A DNA stretch of 64,000 bases from Bacteroidota bacterium (lineage in GTDB: Bacteria; Bacteroidota; Bacteroidia; UKL13-3): NCBI GenBank assembly GCA_027487835.1, contig JAIYCU010000033.1:109195-173194 (forward strand), read 5' to 3'. How positions within the stretch are numbered: position 1 is the first letter of the stretch; the number at the start of each line of letters is the position of its first letter. The notes below the pieces were generated by a model. It saw only the letters and a program-made list of their open reading frames with translations, was not told where the DNA came from and ran no database searches. Positions 62,043 to 64,000 of this stretch are shown here, in pieces. Both the position numbers and the translations under genes were made by a program.

Positions 62043-64000
62043 ATGAGCGCAATATATTCTACTAAATCAATGCAGAGACTCAAGCCATTTATGTTGCTTG
62101 TAGCTCTTTTTGCTGGGTTATGGTTTTCACCTGTCCAGACCAAAGCGACCCACGTAGTTGGGTCTGATGTATCCTACACTTGTATAAATACACGTGTATA
62201 TAATGTTACATTTAAATTGTATCGTGACTGCCAAGGGGTCGAACTTTGTGGTGGTTGCCAAACAGGAACTTCACCCGTACCATGTAATCAGCCAATTAAT
62301 ATTAGAGGTGCCGCCCATCCTACAGGTATTCCTCATAATTTACCGGCGCAATCTTGTACCAACGTTGCATTTGGGTCTCAAAGTATTCCTGTTGTGCCTG
62401 GCGTTTCAGGTTTAGATGTAATTCAATTATGTGCAATGGCTAGAACTATTTGTGATAATTGTAATACCCGTACCCCAGGTACTTTTACCCCAGGTATTGA
62501 GGTGTATACTTTTTCTGGAACTATCGACTTAACAGGTTTACCTGCAAGTTGCTGCTGGGTAAGTGTGGGTTGGGGTCCTACTTGCTGCAGAAATAATGCA
62601 ATCACTACGCTTCAAAATCCAGGTGGATTAACCTTCTATAATGAAGGATTTATTAATATTTGTGCTACACCTTGTAATAGTTCTCCTACTTTTACAAATG
62701 ACCCGGTTGCGGTTACTTGTGCAGGTCAAGATTTTACTTATAATTTAGGTGCAATTGACCCTGATGGAGATTCATTGAGTTTCCGTTACGGACAAACACT
62801 TGTTAGTGCTGGTGCCGGTGCACCTTATGCTAGCCCTTATAGTCCTGCTGTGCCATTTCCTTATCTAGGTATCCCTGGTCAGTCGCCACCCTTATTGCCG
62901 CCATTAGGTATCTTTATTGATCCAATGACAGGTGACTTACGTTTTAGACCTCAGGGTTCATTTGTTGCGAACCTCGTTGTGGAAGTTTTGCAATGGAAAC
63001 TTGTAAATGGAACCTATGTATTGATGGGTATTACCCGAAGAGATATTCAATTCTATGCACAAGCTTGCGCAAATAATAATCCGCCTGTAATTAGAACCTA
63101 TAACGATGATGGTACCTTAACCTCACCACAGCCTAATTTTAATTATGCAGTTTGTGCTGGCCAACAATTATGCTTTATGGTTTCTGCTTGGGATAATACG
63201 GCTGGTTGGGATACCACCGATATAAATTGGAACCAAGTAGCTTCTGGGCCTGATCCAAATCCGATTTTCACTACAGGCGGTACAGTAACTCGCTTGTTTA
63301 ACCCAAATACCCGCGCTGTTCTTGGGCCTAAGTTTGATAGTGTGCGCTTCTGCTGGACACCCCCGGCTTCAGTAGCAAGAAACCTACCTTATTATTTTAT
63401 TGTAACGGGTAAAGATAGAGCTTGTCCAATTCCTGCTAGAACAACTAGGTCTTTCTCTATTGTAGTGCGACCAATTCCTCAAGCAATAATTAATAAGACA
63501 AATAAGAATTGTGGGTATTATGATTTTTCATTCACCCAAACTAATACAGTTCCTTTGAATCCTTCTTACACTCAATTCCAAGTTGAGAATTCTCCAGGGT
63601 CAAATACATTTACAAATTACACTGCTAGCTCTGTTACCAACCATCGTTTTACAACTGGAGGTTGGCACCGCGTAAGATTAAGACTTACTACAGCGCCCGT
63701 TTTACCTACTTTGCCAAATGGCTGTCCAAATAATAATATTCTAGATTCAGTGTTGGTGTTAACCCCTGTAGATGTTACCGCCCGTGATACTTTTAATTGC
63801 TTTGGTACACCTGTAAATGTTAAGGTAAGCGGAACCCACGGAACGCCATTTGGAAATACTTACCGTTATACTTTTTATTCTGGTGGCTTAGCAGGCACCA
63901 ATGTGGTAAGGATTTTCGGACCTGATTCTAGCGCGCCTATTAGCCCACCAACCGCGGGCGCTACTTCAACTTATAAGGTAGTAATTCAAGACTTAAATGG
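62043..64000 (+). CDS. Large exported Cys-rich surface protein, N-terminal part (runs off the window)
   Basis: An open frame from the ATG at 62043 to the right edge (at least 652 residues, no stop). A signal peptide ends near residue 37 (LFAGLWFSPVQTKATH). The mature start THVVGSDVSYTCIN followed by KLYRDCQG is the typical N-terminus of Bacteroidota surface proteins that end in a gliding-motility-associated (type B) T9SS sorting domain; that end would lie outside the window. Cysteines are frequent (CGGCQTG, CDNC, CCWV, CCRN), in contrast to the Cys-poor giant proteins. Cadherin-like phrases follow (NLGAIDPDGDSLSFRYG). The region after about 480 looks like PKD-type repeats. It is probably a surface adhesin. 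Confidence 0.85.
   Translation, partial: MSAIYSTKSMQRLKPFMLLVALFAGLWFSPVQTKATHVVGSDVSYTCINTRVYNVTFKLYRDCQGVELCGGCQTGTSPVPCNQPINIRGAAHPTGIPHNLPAQSCTNVAFGSQSIPVVPGVSGLDVIQLCAMARTICDNCNTRTPGTFTPGIEVYTFSGTIDLTGLPASCCWVSVGWGPTCCRNNAITTLQNPGGLTFYNEGFINICATPCNSSPTFTNDPVAVTCAGQDFTYNLGAIDPDGDSLSFRYGQTLVSAGAGAPYASPYSPAVPFPYLGIPGQSPPLLPPLGIFIDPMTGDLRFRPQGSFVANLVVEVLQWKLVNGTYVLMGITRRDIQFYAQACANNNPPVIRTYNDDGTLTSPQPNFNYAVCAGQQLCFMVSAWDNTAGWDTTDINWNQVASGPDPNPIFTTGGTVTRLFNPNTRAVLGPKFDSVRFCWTPPASVARNLPYYFIVTGKDRACPIPARTTRSFSIVVRPIPQAIINKTNKNCGYYDFSFTQTNTVPLNPSYTQFQVENSPGSNTFTNYTASSVTNHRFTTGGWHRVRLRLTTAPVLPTLPNGCPNNNILDSVLVLTPVDVTARDTFNCFGTPVNVKVSGTHGTPFGNTYRYTFYSGGLAGTNVVRIFGPDSSAPISPPTAGATSTYKVVIQDLN

Noticed and set aside
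1..64000. tRNA, rRNA, transposase or integrase genes
   Set aside because: No TPsiC-like GGTTCGAATCC stem, no rRNA blocks, and no DDE or tyrosine recombinase signatures were seen on reading both strands. The GGTTCAAACC motif superficially resembles a tRNA T-arm, but no acceptor or anticodon arms surround any copy.

Overview
This window comes from a member of the Bacteroidota. The evidence is an AT-rich sequence, type IX secretion (T9SS) C-terminal sorting domains on four large secreted proteins, lineage-typical families (DUF6427, DUF4270, DUF2851, short glycogen-synthase-like protein beside panC), start sites without Shine-Dalgarno sequences, and several promoters of the TTTG-N19-TAnnTTTG type. 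The domain mix (GEVED, BNR-associated N-terminal, beta-helix, IPT/TIG) would suit a Chitinophagales- or Sphingobacteriales-like aquatic or soil lineage, but the class cannot be settled from sequence reading alone.

Layout. 1-5.6 kb: the 3' end of an unknown gene, a DUF6427 membrane protein, a YdcF-like protein and uvrA run rightwards and meet a VOC protein on the minus strand. 5.7-9.5 kb: a minus-strand cluster of DUF2851, a small exported protein, a PspC-domain protein, a sensor kinase and an OmpR-type regulator. 9.6-43.2 kb: an exported endonuclease I with a T9SS tag, then three giant T9SS-tagged surface proteins (3058, 4283 and 2770 residues). All three giants are on the plus strand, built from large in-phase internal repeats, and each is followed by a strong hairpin terminator. 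43.3-50.5 kb: a methyltransferase, a DUF2461 protein and a minus-strand operon (sensor kinase, single-domain regulator, hybrid kinase, hotdog thioesterase, isochorismate synthase) that joins signalling to menaquinone synthesis. 50.7-59.4 kb: a small unknown protein, glmS, DAHP synthase, a DUF4270 lipoprotein, the glycogen-synthase-like protein, panC, an LUD/LutB-type iron-sulfur protein and a MoxR ATPase. 59.4-62 kb: a SurA-like periplasmic isomerase and a threonine-synthase-like enzyme. From 62.04 kb to the right edge: the N-terminal 650 residues of another large Cys-rich exported protein.

The most unusual signal is not a gene. A 15-base near-palindrome, TTGGTTCAA(A/C)CCGAA, recurs across the window in both orientations. 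It lies mostly inside unrelated genes, in several reading frames, and in two intergenic sites in variant form. Seven copies are exact matches to this consensus and an eighth matches its 13-base core. Good copies are absent from the three giant genes. It behaves like a highly iterated genomic motif (uptake signal, chromosome-organisation site or protected palindrome) rather than an operator. No RNA genes, CRISPR arrays or insertion sequences were seen. No intergenic gap exceeds 300 bases; the largest, about 290 bases (21589-21876), holds a terminator and AT-rich leader.
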